A stretch of DNA of 64,000 nt from positions 1 through 64,000 of the forward strand of contig NZ_JAMXMB010000006.1 of assembly GCF_024055635.1 (NCBI RefSeq), written 5' to 3'. This document shows positions 31,336-40,552 of the stretch, piece after piece. How positions within the stretch are numbered: the first letter of the stretch is position 1; each line of letters begins with the position of its first letter. The notes below the pieces were generated by a model. The model worked only from the letters and a program-made list of their open reading frames with translations. It searched no databases and was not told where the DNA came from. Made by a program: the position numbers and the translations under genes. The stretch comes from Microbacterium yannicii (lineage in GTDB: Bacteria; Actinomycetota; Actinomycetes; Actinomycetales; Microbacteriaceae).

Positions 31336-31366
31336 AAGTCGCAACCGGATTTGCCAAGTCGACAAC
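31336..31366. promoter_or_regulatory. Direct repeat in the divergent gap
   Basis: AAGTCGCAAC (31336-31345) and AAGTCGACAAC (31356-31366) repeat with 20-base periodicity, two helical turns. It is a candidate binding site for the adjacent XRE regulator. Confidence 0.4.
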
Positions 31367-31428
31367 AACCCACGCAGACGACGACCACGACGAACTCCGA
31401 TGCACGAGCAAGGACGAGGAGGGGACTG

Positions 31429-32019
31429 GTGGAGCGAGACACAGAATTCACGCGACTCGGTTCGCGCCTCCGGTCCATCCGAGAGTCGCGGCACCTGACC
31501 CTCGCAACCGTGAGCGAGGCGAGCGGCATCTCGATCAGCACTCTGTCGCGACTCGAGTCCGGCTCGAGGCGACCGCATCTCGATCTTCTGCTTCCCCTTG
31601 CGCGCGTCTACCGATTGACGCTCGACGATCTGGTCGATGCTCCCGCTTTGGGCGACCCGCGCATCCGTCCACGGCCACGAGTGCGCGAGGGCGTCGTCAC
31701 CGTGCCGCTGTCCGGTGGAGATGGCCCCTGGGAAGCCTTCAAGCAGGTCCATCCGCCCGCTCCGGACGCCGACATCCGCCAGTGGGTGCATCAAGGCTGG
31801 GACTGGATCTATGTGATCTCCGGGCGCATGCGCCTGCTGCTGGCAGACGACGACCTGATGGTGGAGGCGGGTGCCGCGGTGGAGTTCGACACCCGCGTTC
31901 CGCATGGGTTCAGCAACCCCGGTCCCGGGGTGCTCGAGGTGCTGTGCCTGTTCAACGCGGCCGGCGCGCGTCTTCATACGCGGGCTGTCGGGGAGGACGA
32001 CCGGCTCGTCAGCGGGTGA
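31429..32019 (+). CDS. XRE-family regulator with cupin domain
   Basis: A 196-residue regulator. Residues about 8-63 are an XRE helix-turn-helix (LTLATVSEASGISISTLSRL). Residues about 105-185 are a cupin (GWDWIYVISGRMRLLL, EFDTRVPHGFSNPG) that would bind a small ligand or metal. The start is GTG at 31429 with a perfect AGGAGG six bases before. The divergent neighbour is a thioredoxin-reductase-like enzyme, its probable target. Confidence 0.88.
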   Translation: MERDTEFTRLGSRLRSIRESRHLTLATVSEASGISISTLSRLESGSRRPHLDLLLPLARVYRLTLDDLVDAPALGDPRIRPRPRVREGVVTVPLSGGDGPWEAFKQVHPPAPDADIRQWVHQGWDWIYVISGRMRLLLADDDLMVEAGAAVEFDTRVPHGFSNPGPGVLEVLCLFNAAGARLHTRAVGEDDRLVSG

Positions 32020-32069
32020 CGCGCGCATGCGACGCAGCGACGTGGCTGTGTGCCCCGCCTCACGGTGTG

Positions 32070-32867
32070 TCAGAGCACGCTGACAAGCTGGTCGAGGTCG
32101 TCGTTGGGCAGCTCGTCGGCGAGAGCGCTGACAGAGACGTTCACGAGTTCGGCCCTGCCGGAGAGGACGTTGAGGAACGCCGTGTCTGCCGCATCCCTTC
32201 CGGTGGCGATCCTCACCAGGGTCGAACGCGGGGCGAGCGTGGTGGCGTCGACTGCCCGCCACGCACCGTCCACCCACGCCTCCGCGACCGCGTGGAAGTC
32301 CATCGGGTCGAGCCCGGGCGCATACACGGCGACGGAGCGGGCCGGGACTCCCCGGGCGCGCAGCAGCGCGACGCAGAGGTGCGAGTAGTCACGGCAGACG
32401 CCGCTGCGAGCCAGCAGGGTCCGCACCGCGCCGTCGGTCGGGAGGGAGGAGCCCGGGATGTAGCTCAGCCGCGTACCGACCCACGACGACACCGCCGTGA
32501 GGAGCTCGGCCGCGCCCTGGATGCCGCGGAACTCGGCCGCGGAGGTCTCGGCGAGCGCGTCCGACTCGGCATACCTGCTGGGGCGCAGGTACGTCAGGAG
32601 CTCCACGTCGTCTCGTGCCGTCGGCGTCGCCGCGCCCTCGATGGTGGCGGTGTAGCTCATCACGAGCTCGCCGATGCCGCTCTGAACCCGATGGAGCCGC
32701 GTGGAGTGGACGTCGGTCAGCTCGGTGATCGAGACGGGCGCGCCGTCCAGATTCGCGGTGACATGCTCGCTGCTCATGTCGTAGACGCCGGCTGCCGCGA
32801 TCGAGAAGACCAGGTCGGCGGGCTCGGTGACGTTGAGGACGATGGTGCTGCTGACCGTGCGCTGCAT
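32070..32867 (-). CDS. Transglutaminase-like protein
   Basis: A 265-residue protein with a transglutaminase-core fold. The catalytic Cys is in SGVCRDYSHLCVALLRARGV near residue 157, the His in DFHAVAEAWVDGAW and the Asp in AVDATTLAPRS, the complete triad. The N-terminal half is a beta-rich domain. Bacterial members are often cysteine proteases or amidases; the substrate is unknown. No signal peptide is seen, so it is probably cytoplasmic. Confidence 0.87.
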   Translation of the reverse strand: MQRTVSSTIVLNVTEPADLVFSIAAAGVYDMSSEHVTANLDGAPVSITELTDVHSTRLHRVQSGIGELVMSYTATIEGAATPTARDDVELLTYLRPSRYAESDALAETSAAEFRGIQGAAELLTAVSSWVGTRLSYIPGSSLPTDGAVRTLLARSGVCRDYSHLCVALLRARGVPARSVAVYAPGLDPMDFHAVAEAWVDGAWRAVDATTLAPRSTLVRIATGRDAADTAFLNVLSGRAELVNVSVSALADELPNDDLDQLVSVL

Positions 32868-32908
32868 TGCCCAAGCCTGCCTGAACGCGGCGAGAAAGCG
32901 AAAAGAGA

Positions 32909-34231
32909 TCAGGTCCAGGCGGTCTCGATGAGAATCTCGTGCCCCATCACCCGCGACGCCGCCCGGTGGCCGGACCGCATCGCCGCGGTCACGGTGGCAG
33001 GGTCATCGGTCCAGGTCGCCTCGCCGGCGAGATGCAGGACCCCGCCGATCGGCGTCGCGAGATCGTCGTGGTCGGACGTCGCCGATCCCACGGTCATGTA
33101 GGCGTAGGACCCGTGCGACCACGGGTCGTCCTGCCAGTCGGTGACGTGCACCGAGGTCGGCTGCTCCACGCGATCGCCGTACAGGCGCCGCAGCTGCACG
33201 AGGATCGATTCCACGATCTCCTCCTCGGTCCAGTCGCGCGTCTCGACGGCGGCGGGTCCGGCGGCGAAGGTCAGCAGGGTGGGCGTGTCGTGCAGCGCGG
33301 TCAGGTCGTACCACGAGTGCCACCAGCGGCTCTCCGGCCCCTGCTGCCGGATCGCATAGACCCCGTCGTCCCAGAACCGGCTGCGGAACCGCAGGAACAC
33401 CTTCTCGAACGCGTTCATGGTGAGCCGGCTCAACGCGCCGGCGACCGGATCGGGGAGCGCCGGCTCGATGACGAAGTCCTCGGACTGGAGCACCCCGACC
33501 GGCACGGTGACGACGGCCGTGTCGGCCGAGAAGGTGCCGTGGTCGGTCGTGACGACGACGCCCTCGGCCGACCACTGCACGCGCGAGACGACATGGATCA
33601 GTCGGATGTCGAGGCCCTCCGCCAGCCGTCGCGGAAGGCGGTCGTACCCGTCGGGGAACACCACCTCGTCACCCTCGACGACATCATCGTCGAGGCCGTG
33701 GGCGGCGAGGTCCTCGATCCAGGCCCCGTACTGCTCCTCAGAGCGGTGCTCCAGATACTCGCGCACGCGCGCCGTGCGCTCGGCGTCCCACCCCTGGGCG
33801 GCGAGCGCCGTCTCGGTGACATCCCGGTACGAGGCATCGGCAGCGGAGGCCGCGACCACATCGAGCAGGGCGGCGTCGACGGCGTGGATGTCGCCGACGA
33901 ACGCCTGCGTCGCGGCATCCGTCAGCCGACGACCATCGGGGCCGTAATACGCGATCGGACGGCTGGCGGGCTGGTAGCCGCCGACGGTGAACTCGACCAT
34001 GGGCATGCCGAACGCTTCGGCCGCGGCGGCGACGGGGGAGTCCGTGATGCCGTGGATCCACGACGCGCCCATATCGGTGACCAGGCCGAAGCGGCGGTCG
34101 GTCGAGACGCGGCCACCGACGCGGTCGCGGGCCTCCAGCACGACGACGTCGCGTCCGGCCTCGACGAGAAGTCGCGCGGCGGTGAGGCCCGCGACCCCCG
34201 CGCCCACCACGATGGTGTCGAAATGATCCAT
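32909..34231 (-). CDS. Flavin-containing amine oxidase
   Basis: A 440-residue FAD enzyme of the monoamine-oxidase family. The dinucleotide motif is [16 protein letters not shown] followed by [14 protein letters not shown]. The C-terminal FAD motif includes [19 protein letters not shown]. The length is normal. It likely oxidises a primary amine or polyamine with release of ammonia and H2O2; the exact substrate is unclear. An AGGAGG-like site lies about 9 bases before the ATG, and TAGCGT further upstream could be its -10. Confidence 0.9.
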   Translation of the reverse strand: MDHFDTIVVGAGVAGLTAARLLVEAGRDVVVLEARDRVGGRVSTDRRFGLVTDMGASWIHGITDSPVAAAAEAFGMPMVEFTVGGYQPASRPIAYYGPDGRRLTDAATQAFVGDIHAVDAALLDVVAASAADASYRDVTETALAAQGWDAERTARVREYLEHRSEEQYGAWIEDLAAHGLDDDVVEGDEVVFPDGYDRLPRRLAEGLDIRLIHVVSRVQWSAEGVVVTTDHGTFSADTAVVTVPVGVLQSEDFVIEPALPDPVAGALSRLTMNAFEKVFLRFRSRFWDDGVYAIRQQGPESRWWHSWYDLTALHDTPTLLTFAAGPAAVETRDWTEEEIVESILVQLRRLYGDRVEQPTSVHVTDWQDDPWSHGSYAYMTVGSATSDHDDLATPIGGVLHLAGEATWTDDPATVTAAMRSGHRAASRVMGHEILIETAWT

Positions 34232-34353
34232 GTGCCCCGTCCTCCTGCGCGCAGCACCGCGCGCTCCGACGCTATCGCAGGCGGTTCGGACCTCACGGAG
34301 ATCGGGCGGAGCGACGCTCTTTCCTCGGGCGGAGGCGAGTGGGACGATGAGCC

Positions 34354-35106
34354 ATGGCGACTGGGGCCGACGACAGGTCCGGCGCGTCCGAGCGCGCCGG
34401 CGACGCCGGCGATGACGCCCGCGCGGCCGCCGTCGCCACCGATGCGGCGCTCGCCCGCCGGCTGCAGATCCTCGCGACGGAGCACTGGGGACTGCTCGCG
34501 GCGCGCAGCACCGCGCAGAACGAGGTGCTCACCCGCATCAGCATCTATCTCACGCTCGTGTCGGCGGGGCTCGTCACCATCGGCCTGCTCGGTCAGGCCA
34601 CCCGGTTCGGGTCGTGGTTCCCGGTCGCCGCGCTCGCGATCCTCGGGTTCCTGACGGTGGTCGGCCTGCTGACATTGATCCGCATGCTGACGATCTCCGA
34701 AGAGGACATGATGTTCGTCGTCGCGATGAACCGCATCCGGGGCGGCTACGCGGATGTCGATCCGACGGCGGCCGAGTACTTCCTCGCCTCCACCCATGAC
34801 GACTTCGTCGGAATGACCGTCACATACTCGTTCCTCCGTCGTCGCGGAGGTTTCGAGCAGGTGCTCGGCTCTTCCTTGATCATGAGCGCACTCGTCACCG
34901 GATCGGTGGGAGGGATGTTCGCCGGTGGTCTGTGTGCAGCGCTGGGCGTGCCCACCGGCGGGGCAGTGACCATCGGCGTCGTCGTGGGGCTGGGGGTCGT
35001 CGCCACCACCGCCTGGTACGGCGGCTACCGCTTCACGGGGTCATGGCGGACGTACACGCCGCGGCGCCCGAGCGCGGGGCCGCCGGCGCAATGGGGGCCG
35101 CGCTGA
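34354..35106 (+). CDS. Four-helix membrane protein of unknown function
   Basis: A 250-residue protein. The first 45 residues are polar and acidic. Two hydrophobic hairpins follow: about 75-115 ([34 protein letters not shown]) and 170-228 ([36 protein letters not shown]). A soluble loop of about 50 residues lies between them. No enzyme motif is recognised. It is divergent from the amine oxidase and upstream of a lipoate-ligase-like gene, 27 bases away. Confidence 0.75.
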   Translation: MATGADDRSGASERAGDAGDDARAAAVATDAALARRLQILATEHWGLLAARSTAQNEVLTRISIYLTLVSAGLVTIGLLGQATRFGSWFPVAALAILGFLTVVGLLTLIRMLTISEEDMMFVVAMNRIRGGYADVDPTAAEYFLASTHDDFVGMTVTYSFLRRRGGFEQVLGSSLIMSALVTGSVGGMFAGGLCAALGVPTGGAVTIGVVVGLGVVATTAWYGGYRFTGSWRTYTPRRPSAGPPAQWGPR

Positions 35107-35133
35107 GGCCACGCCCGGCGAGAGCGTGAGAGT

Positions 35134-35847
35134 GTGGTGCCCGTGGCACCGCCTGCTCCGCTCCCGTCTCGCATTCCGGCCCTCGTCATTCGCGAGGAGA
35201 AGCGAGCGGATGCCGAGGCCGACCTCGAGCACTCGGTCGAGCTCCTGCGGGGCGTCGCCGCCCGCGAGATCGCCGAGGATCGCGTGGTACGGGTGTACGC
35301 GCCGGCGCCGACGGTCGCCATGAGCCGCCGGGAGAGCCGCCTGCCCGGCTTCACCACGGCCCGCCGGGCGTCGGTGGAGCACGGCTTCGCGCCGGTGATC
35401 CGTCCCACCGGCGGCCGCGCCGTCGCGTACGACGAGACGTGCATCGTGTTCGACGTGATCCAGCGCGAGGAGGACGGCGCCATCGACCAGGTGCGGTTCT
35501 TCCGGGCGGTCGGCGAAGCGCTCGCCGCCGCGCTGCGCGGGCTGGGCGTCGACGCACGGGTCGGCGACGTGCCGGGGGAGTACTGCCCGGGTGAGTTCAG
35601 CATCAACGCGCGCGGCGCCGTCAAGCTGGTCGGCACCTCGCAGCGGGCGGTCCGCGGCGCGCGGCTGCTCAGCGGGATGCTGCCCCTCGCCGGTGTCGAG
35701 CGGTTCGCCGACGTGCTCACCGCCGTGAACGCGGCTCTCGAGCTGGACTGGGACCCGGCGACCTTTGGCAGTCTGGGCGCCGAGGCGGCGGGGATCCCCC
35801 GTGCCACCGTCGAGGACGCCCTGATCGCCGCGCTCGCCGCCGGCTGA
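35134..35847 (+). CDS. Lipoate-protein ligase A-like protein
   Basis: A 237-residue member of the biotin/lipoate ligase family. The signature RPTGGRAVAYD near residue 89 contains the ligand-binding loop, and GEFSINARGAVKLVGTSQRAV supplies the conserved Lys. It may attach lipoate or octanoate to dehydrogenase E2 or GcvH subunits. Starts at GTG 35134, 35137 or 35143 are possible. The stop codon is inside a near-perfect tandem repeat. Confidence 0.82.
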   Translation: MVPVAPPAPLPSRIPALVIREEKRADAEADLEHSVELLRGVAAREIAEDRVVRVYAPAPTVAMSRRESRLPGFTTARRASVEHGFAPVIRPTGGRAVAYDETCIVFDVIQREEDGAIDQVRFFRAVGEALAAALRGLGVDARVGDVPGEYCPGEFSINARGAVKLVGTSQRAVRGARLLSGMLPLAGVERFADVLTAVNAALELDWDPATFGSLGAEAAGIPRATVEDALIAALAAG

Positions 35848-35876
35848 GGGGCTCGGCGCCGGCTGAGGCGCTCGAC
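35839..35876 (+). repeat. 19-bp tandem repeat over the lplA-like stop
   Basis: GCCGGCTGAGGGGCTCGGC at 35839-35857 is followed directly by a copy with two mismatches (35858-35876). The TGA of the first copy is the stop codon of the lipoate-ligase-like gene. Confidence 0.75.
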
Positions 35877-35951
35877 GAATCGGACGTGGATGTATCACCG
35901 CGCCGTCGGCGTGCTCTGAAGTGACATCGCTCCGACGACTCTGGGGGAATC

Positions 35952-36422
35952 ATGCGTCTCGCATACCGCATCATCTCGTTCATCATCTGCGCGCTCGTCG
36001 CGCTGCAGGCGGCGTCCCACGCGTGGGCGTCCGCCGGGCTCGGTCTCTTCATCGCGGAGGGCGGCGTGGTCGACGCCTCGGCCCAGGAGGGACCGCCGCC
36101 GTTCCCCGAGGCCCTGGGCTTCATGATCCACGGCATCAACGGCATGATGGTCATCCCGGTCCTCGCGCTGGCCCTCCTGATCGTGTCGTTCTTCGCCAAG
36201 GTCCCACGCGGCATCGTTTTCGCGGTCGGCGTCCTCGTGCTGGTCGTCCTCCAGGTGACGCTGGGCCTGCTGGGCCACGGCATCCCGATGCTCGGATTCC
36301 TGCACGGCGTCAATGCGCTGCTGCTGTTCGCGACCGCGCTGATCGCGGGACTGCGCGCGTCGAAGAACCGCGCGCCGTCGACCACGGCAACGACAGCCAC
36401 CGCAGCCGGTGCCCCGGTCTGA
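35952..36422 (+). CDS. Four-helix membrane protein with repeated histidines
   Basis: A 156-residue integral membrane protein with about four hydrophobic segments (LAYRIISFIICALVALQAAS, MMVIPVLALALLIVSFF, IVFAVGVLVLVVLQVTLGLL, ALLLFATALIAGL). Histidines recur at the membrane edges: SHAW, MIHGING, LGHGIP and FLHGVN. Such a pattern can hold heme or copper, but no known cytochrome motif is complete. Its 3' end overlaps the start of a multicopper oxidase gene by 14 bases, so the two proteins may act together at the membrane. Confidence 0.78.
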   Translation: MRLAYRIISFIICALVALQAASHAWASAGLGLFIAEGGVVDASAQEGPPPFPEALGFMIHGINGMMVIPVLALALLIVSFFAKVPRGIVFAVGVLVLVVLQVTLGLLGHGIPMLGFLHGVNALLLFATALIAGLRASKNRAPSTTATTATAAGAPV

Positions 36423-38001
36423 GGCGGCTCCGGCTGAGAGCACGCCGTCGAGAACGGCTCCTGCGGCGAGCCGGTGGGCCTGGTTCGCCCGCCGGCTCGC
36501 GCTGGTGGTCGTCGCGATCGCGTTGGTCGCGTTCGGCTGGGCCTGGTGGGCCAGCGTCCTTCCGGGGACGTACCCCGCGATGGACATGGGCGTGCCCGAC
36601 TACGGCGGCGGACCCGGCGACGGCTCCGGTCCGAGCGCCGCGCATGCAGCGATGCACGACGACACGTCGGCCGAGGTCACGGCAGCACGCGGCTCGGGCA
36701 CGACGAGCACGACGAGGGTGACCGATCTCGTGGCCGATCCTGACCGGCCCGTGGACGTCCGCCTGGAGCTCGTCGCACGCGCCGAGCGCATCACGCCGGA
36801 TGGCGGCGAGCCCTTCGACGGATTCACGCTCAACGGCCAGTCGCCGGGTCCGGTCATCCGGGCCAGGCAGGGCGAGCTCGTCGAGGTGGTGCTGCGCAAC
36901 GACGATGTGGCTGACGGTGTCACGCTGCACTGGCACGGCGTCGATGTGCCGGCGGCGATGGACGGCGTCGCGGGTGTCACGCAGGATGCGGTGCGCCCCG
37001 GCGAGAGCTTCACCTATCGGTTCGTCGCCGAGCAGGCGGGCACGTTCTGGTATCACTCGCACCAGGCGTCCCACCCGCAGGTGGTCGGCGGTCTGTTCGG
37101 CGCGCTCGTCCTCGAGCCGGCGGAGCAGACAACGGATGCCGCGGCCGACGCGCTCGCGGCGATCCACACGTATCCCGGTGGTCAGCGCACCATCAACGGC
37201 GCCGTCGGCGACGCGCACCGTGATGCGGCGCCGGGGGAGACGGTACGGGTGCGGCTGATCAACACCGACAGCACGCCCACATCCGCATGGGTCACCGGCT
37301 CGGTCTTCCGCGTGCTGGCGGTCGACGGCAAGGACCTGCACGGTCCCGGCGAGGTGGACGGGCAGGCGATCGAACTCACGGCCGGGGCTCGAGCCGACCT
37401 CGAGGTGCGGGTTCCGGCACACGGCGCGGTGCGGGTGCAGGTTCCGGGGGCGTCGCTCGTCGTCGGACCCGACGGCGCTGGGGCTGACACATCCTCGGCG
37501 CCGCGCGCGTCGGTCGACCTGCTCACATACGGCGAGCCGGCGGACCCGGGGGTCGACCCGGCCGACGCCGATCGCACCTTCGCGTACGACATCGGCCGCT
37601 GGCCGGGTTTCCTCGATGGGCGTCCCGGCTACTGGTGGACGATCAACGGCGGCATCCTGCCTGCCGTTCCGATGTACATGGTCGATGAGGGCGACATCGT
37701 CGTGATGCGCATCGCGAACAACAGCGGCGAGGTGCATCCGATGCATCTCCACGGTCACCATCTGCTCGTCCTGTCCCGGGACGGGCAGCCGTCGTCGGGC
37801 AGCCCGTGGTGGGTGGATTCCCTGGACGTCGAGCACGGCGAGTCGTACGAGGTCGCGTTCGTCGCCGACAATCCCGGCATCTGGATGGACCACTGCCACA
37901 ACCTTCCTCACGCGTCCGAGGGCCTCATGACCCATCTCGCGTACTCCGGCGTCACGACCCCGTTCCGGCTCGGCCGCGACTCGGGCAACGACCCCGAGTG
38001 A
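36409..38001 (+). CDS. Multicopper oxidase, membrane-anchored
   Basis: A 530-residue protein with an N-terminal membrane anchor (residues about 24-45, LALVVVAIALVAFGWAWWA). Cupredoxin domains follow with complete copper sites: TLHWHGVDVP, FWYHSHQASHPQ, HPMHLHGHHLLVLS and the type 1 site DHCHNLPHASEGLMTH. It should oxidise a reduced metal or organic compound outside the cell with oxygen as acceptor, as laccases and cuprous oxidases do. The GTG start overlaps the upstream histidine-rich membrane protein gene. Confidence 0.88.
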   Translation: MPRSEAAPAESTPSRTAPAASRWAWFARRLALVVVAIALVAFGWAWWASVLPGTYPAMDMGVPDYGGGPGDGSGPSAAHAAMHDDTSAEVTAARGSGTTSTTRVTDLVADPDRPVDVRLELVARAERITPDGGEPFDGFTLNGQSPGPVIRARQGELVEVVLRNDDVADGVTLHWHGVDVPAAMDGVAGVTQDAVRPGESFTYRFVAEQAGTFWYHSHQASHPQVVGGLFGALVLEPAEQTTDAAADALAAIHTYPGGQRTINGAVGDAHRDAAPGETVRVRLINTDSTPTSAWVTGSVFRVLAVDGKDLHGPGEVDGQAIELTAGARADLEVRVPAHGAVRVQVPGASLVVGPDGAGADTSSAPRASVDLLTYGEPADPGVDPADADRTFAYDIGRWPGFLDGRPGYWWTINGGILPAVPMYMVDEGDIVVMRIANNSGEVHPMHLHGHHLLVLSRDGQPSSGSPWWVDSLDVEHGESYEVAFVADNPGIWMDHCHNLPHASEGLMTHLAYSGVTTPFRLGRDSGNDPE

Positions 38002-38008
38002 GGGCACC

Positions 38009-38025
38009 CCCGCGCGTGGCGCGGG
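38009..38025. terminator. Possible bidirectional terminator
   Basis: 7-bp GC stem CCCGCGC-gtg-GCGCGGG between convergent genes; no T-run. Confidence 0.4.
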
Positions 38026-38041
38026 CATCAGGACCCGCCGG

Positions 38042-38968
38042 TCAGCCTCCCGTGGATCCGAGTGGCTGAGGGATGCCGCCTCCCGCGGGCCGGAGAGTGC
38101 GCGCGTAGTCCTCCTTGAGCACGGCGAGGTGGAACCAGGCTTCGACGTGCGCCACACCGGGGATCGCGCGGATGCGCTCGAGGCTCGCATACAGCGCCCC
38201 GGCGGACGGCTCCACCAGCGTGGTGACGACGTCGAAGCGCCCCAGCGTGCGCGCCGCGAAGTCCACGCCGCGCCAGGTGCGCAGAGCCTCGGTCACGCGC
38301 ACGTCCGCGCCGGCGAGGTTGAGCCCGACGCCCATCGAGAGCTGCCGGTGTGCGAGGCCCCGCGCCTCGACCGCGCTGATCTTGATCACACCGCCGTCGA
38401 CGAGCCGCTGCACCCGGGTCGTCACGGCGGAGGGTGACAGGCGCACGGCTTCGCCGAGGGCCCGGTAGCTCCTCCGCCCGTCGCGCTGAAGCTCCTCGAT
38501 GAGTGCGGTGTCGATGGCGTCGATGGTGATGTCGCCGTGATACTCCGAGACGAAGAACCCCTTGACCACGTCGGTGTAGATGAGCGTGTTGATGTCGGCC
38601 ACTCCGGGAAGCGCACGGATCTCGGCGAGCAGGTCGTGCAGGGCCGGCATCGACCCGAGCCGGACCTCGGTGACGAGGTCGTGGGCACCGCCGACCGCCG
38701 ACACCAGCACCGTCTCGCTCAGCCCGCGCAGGTGCTGCGCGACGGGTTCGACGCCGCCGCGTGTGCGGATCGAGACGTGCGCGAGCACATGCTGGCCGAG
38801 GAAGACCGGGTCGACGGCGGCCACGACCCGTACGGTGCCGTCGGACAGCATCGCGTTCAGGCGCGACGAGACCGCGGCGCGCGACTGACCCAGGCGGCCC
38901 GCCAGGGAGTGGATGCTGGCGCGGCCGTCGAGCTGCAGCTCGCGGATGAGTTCGGCGTCGAAATCCAT
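38042..38968 (-). CDS. Double-domain Lrp/AsnC regulator
   Basis: A 308-residue regulator built from two Lrp units in tandem. The first has a helix-turn-helix at residues about 2-47 (LAGRLGQSRAAVSSRLNAML) and a RAM-type domain. The second has its own helix-turn-helix near residue 145 (LGEAVRLSPSAVTTRVQRLV) and a second ligand domain. Usual Lrp proteins are half this size and dimerise. ATG 38968 has GAGG at normal spacing; an upstream start would add 15 residues. It is divergent from the symporter-amidohydrolase-decarboxylase-ureohydrolase cluster and most likely controls it in response to an amino acid or derivative. Confidence 0.88.
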   Translation of the reverse strand: MDFDAELIRELQLDGRASIHSLAGRLGQSRAAVSSRLNAMLSDGTVRVVAAVDPVFLGQHVLAHVSIRTRGGVEPVAQHLRGLSETVLVSAVGGAHDLVTEVRLGSMPALHDLLAEIRALPGVADINTLIYTDVVKGFFVSEYHGDITIDAIDTALIEELQRDGRRSYRALGEAVRLSPSAVTTRVQRLVDGGVIKISAVEARGLAHRQLSMGVGLNLAGADVRVTEALRTWRGVDFAARTLGRFDVVTTLVEPSAGALYASLERIRAIPGVAHVEAWFHLAVLKEDYARTLRPAGGGIPQPLGSTGG

Positions 38969-39079
38969 CCCGATCCTCGATTCGTCGATTTTCCCGAGAT
39001 CGCACGCCGTCACGTGCAGAAATCCAGGCTCGACCGAGTCTAGCCGGACGCGTCACGACGGAGTGCGCGTGAAGCCGCA

Positions 39080-39117
39080 CAGAACGCCAGTCGATCGGCG
39101 CTGCTGCTGGAGTTCTG
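39080..39117. promoter_or_regulatory. Inverted repeat, candidate Lrp operator
   Basis: CAGAACGCCAG (39080-39090) and CTGGAGTTCTG (39107-39117) form an 11-bp inverted repeat with one mismatch and a 16-base gap. It ends three bases before the -35 box of the symporter promoter, the position expected for an activator site. Confidence 0.6.
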
Positions 39118-39120
39118 CGC

Positions 39121-39149
39121 TTGCCCGCGGCATCCGTCGTCCCTAGCAT
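39121..39149 (+). promoter_or_regulatory. Promoter of the catabolic cluster
   Basis: TTGCCC (39121-39126), 17 bases, TAGCAT (39144-39149). The transcript would start about 30 bases before the symporter ATG, which has AAAGGAG as ribosome site. Confidence 0.55.
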
Positions 39150-39184
39150 CGCTCCCATCCCGACACATCCGCAAAGGAGCGGTC

Positions 39185-40510
39185 ATGACTACCACCACCA
39201 CCAGCAGGGCGCGGCGCGCCGGCATCGCCGCGTTCGTGGGGACCACCATCGAGTGGTACGACTTCTACGTCTACGCGACCGCCGCCGCGCTCGTGTTCGG
39301 ACCGCTGTTCTTCCCGAGCGGGGACCCGCTCGCCGAGACGGCGGCGGCGTTCGCCACCTTCGCTGTGGCGTTCCTCGTCCGCCCGCTCGGCGGCATCATC
39401 TTCGGGCACATCGGCGACAAGCTGGGGCGGCGCGTCTCGCTCGTGATCACGCTGCTGCTGATGGGCATCTCGACGGTGCTGGTGGGCTGCCTGCCGACGT
39501 ACGAGACGATCGGCATCGTCGCTCCGATCCTGCTGATCCTGCTGCGCGCGATGCAGGGCCTCGCCGTCGGCGGCGAGTGGGGTGGCGCGGTGCTGATGAG
39601 CGTCGAGCACGCGCCCGAGGGCAAGAAGACCTTCTACGGCGGCTTCACGCAGCTGGGGAACCCCGCGGGCGCGCTGCTGGCGTCGGGCATGTTCGCCATC
39701 ATGTCGCGCTGGGGCGAGGACTTCATCATGAACGGCGGCTGGCGCATCCCGTTCCTCCTGTCGATCGTGCTCGTCGCCGTCGGCTTCTGGGTGCGCTACC
39801 GCGTCGAGGAATCGCCGGTGTTCGAGCAGAAGGTCGAGGGTCGCAAGCAGAGCATGCCGCTCGCCTTCGCACTGCGCGTCAACTGGAAGCCGATCCTGCT
39901 CGGCATCGGCCTGCTGCCGATCTCGACCGGCGGCTACTACCTCGCGACGACGTTCGCGACCGCCTATGCGACGGGCGAGCCGATCAGCATGAGCCCGCAG
40001 CTGATCCTCGACGCCATGACGATCGCGTCGTTCATCGAGTTCGTGGTGACACTGCCGGTGGCGTGGCTGGGCGACAAGTGGGGCCGCAAGAACGTCATGT
40101 ACATCGGTCTCGTCACCTCGGTGCTCACGTTCGTGCCGTTCATGCTCGTCCTGCCCGGCAAGATCGAGCCCATCATCTTCCTGCTCGCCTCGCTCGTGCG
40201 CATCGCGATGAGCTTCACGTACGCGCCGATCGCCGCCATCCTGGCGCAGATGTTCCGCCCGCAGGCCCGGTACACGTCGATCGCGCTCTCGTACGGCGTG
40301 GGTGCGGCGATCTGGGCCGGCTTCTCGCCCTGGTTCGCGACGCAGCTGATCGCGTGGACGGGCAGCGTCTGGTCGGTGCTCGCGATGTTCACCGGCATGG
40401 CGCTGATCGCCGGGCTGTGCACCTGGCTCGCTCCGCAGCACTCCGACGAGGCGCCGGTGACGGACTCGTTCACCCCGCGCACCGACACGACGACGGCGCG
40501 CACGGCCTGA
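39185..40510 (+). CDS. MFS metabolite:H+ symporter (MHS family)
   Basis: A 441-residue transporter with 12 hydrophobic segments. The start GTTIEWYDFYVYATAAALVF is the signature of the MHS family (ShiA, KgtP and ProP relatives). The motif-A loop is GHIGDKLGRRVSLVI, and ALRAMQGLAVGGEWGGAVLM follows. Such carriers import organic acids or betaines with protons. As the first gene of the cluster it should bring in the substrate of the enzymes downstream. A clear AAAGGAG ribosome site precedes the ATG. Confidence 0.9.
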   Translation: MTTTTTSRARRAGIAAFVGTTIEWYDFYVYATAAALVFGPLFFPSGDPLAETAAAFATFAVAFLVRPLGGIIFGHIGDKLGRRVSLVITLLLMGISTVLVGCLPTYETIGIVAPILLILLRAMQGLAVGGEWGGAVLMSVEHAPEGKKTFYGGFTQLGNPAGALLASGMFAIMSRWGEDFIMNGGWRIPFLLSIVLVAVGFWVRYRVEESPVFEQKVEGRKQSMPLAFALRVNWKPILLGIGLLPISTGGYYLATTFATAYATGEPISMSPQLILDAMTIASFIEFVVTLPVAWLGDKWGRKNVMYIGLVTSVLTFVPFMLVLPGKIEPIIFLLASLVRIAMSFTYAPIAAILAQMFRPQARYTSIALSYGVGAAIWAGFSPWFATQLIAWTGSVWSVLAMFTGMALIAGLCTWLAPQHSDEAPVTDSFTPRTDTTTARTA

Positions 40511-40552
40511 CCGGCCGCGTCGCCCGGCACGTCCCCGACCACCGAGGAAGAC

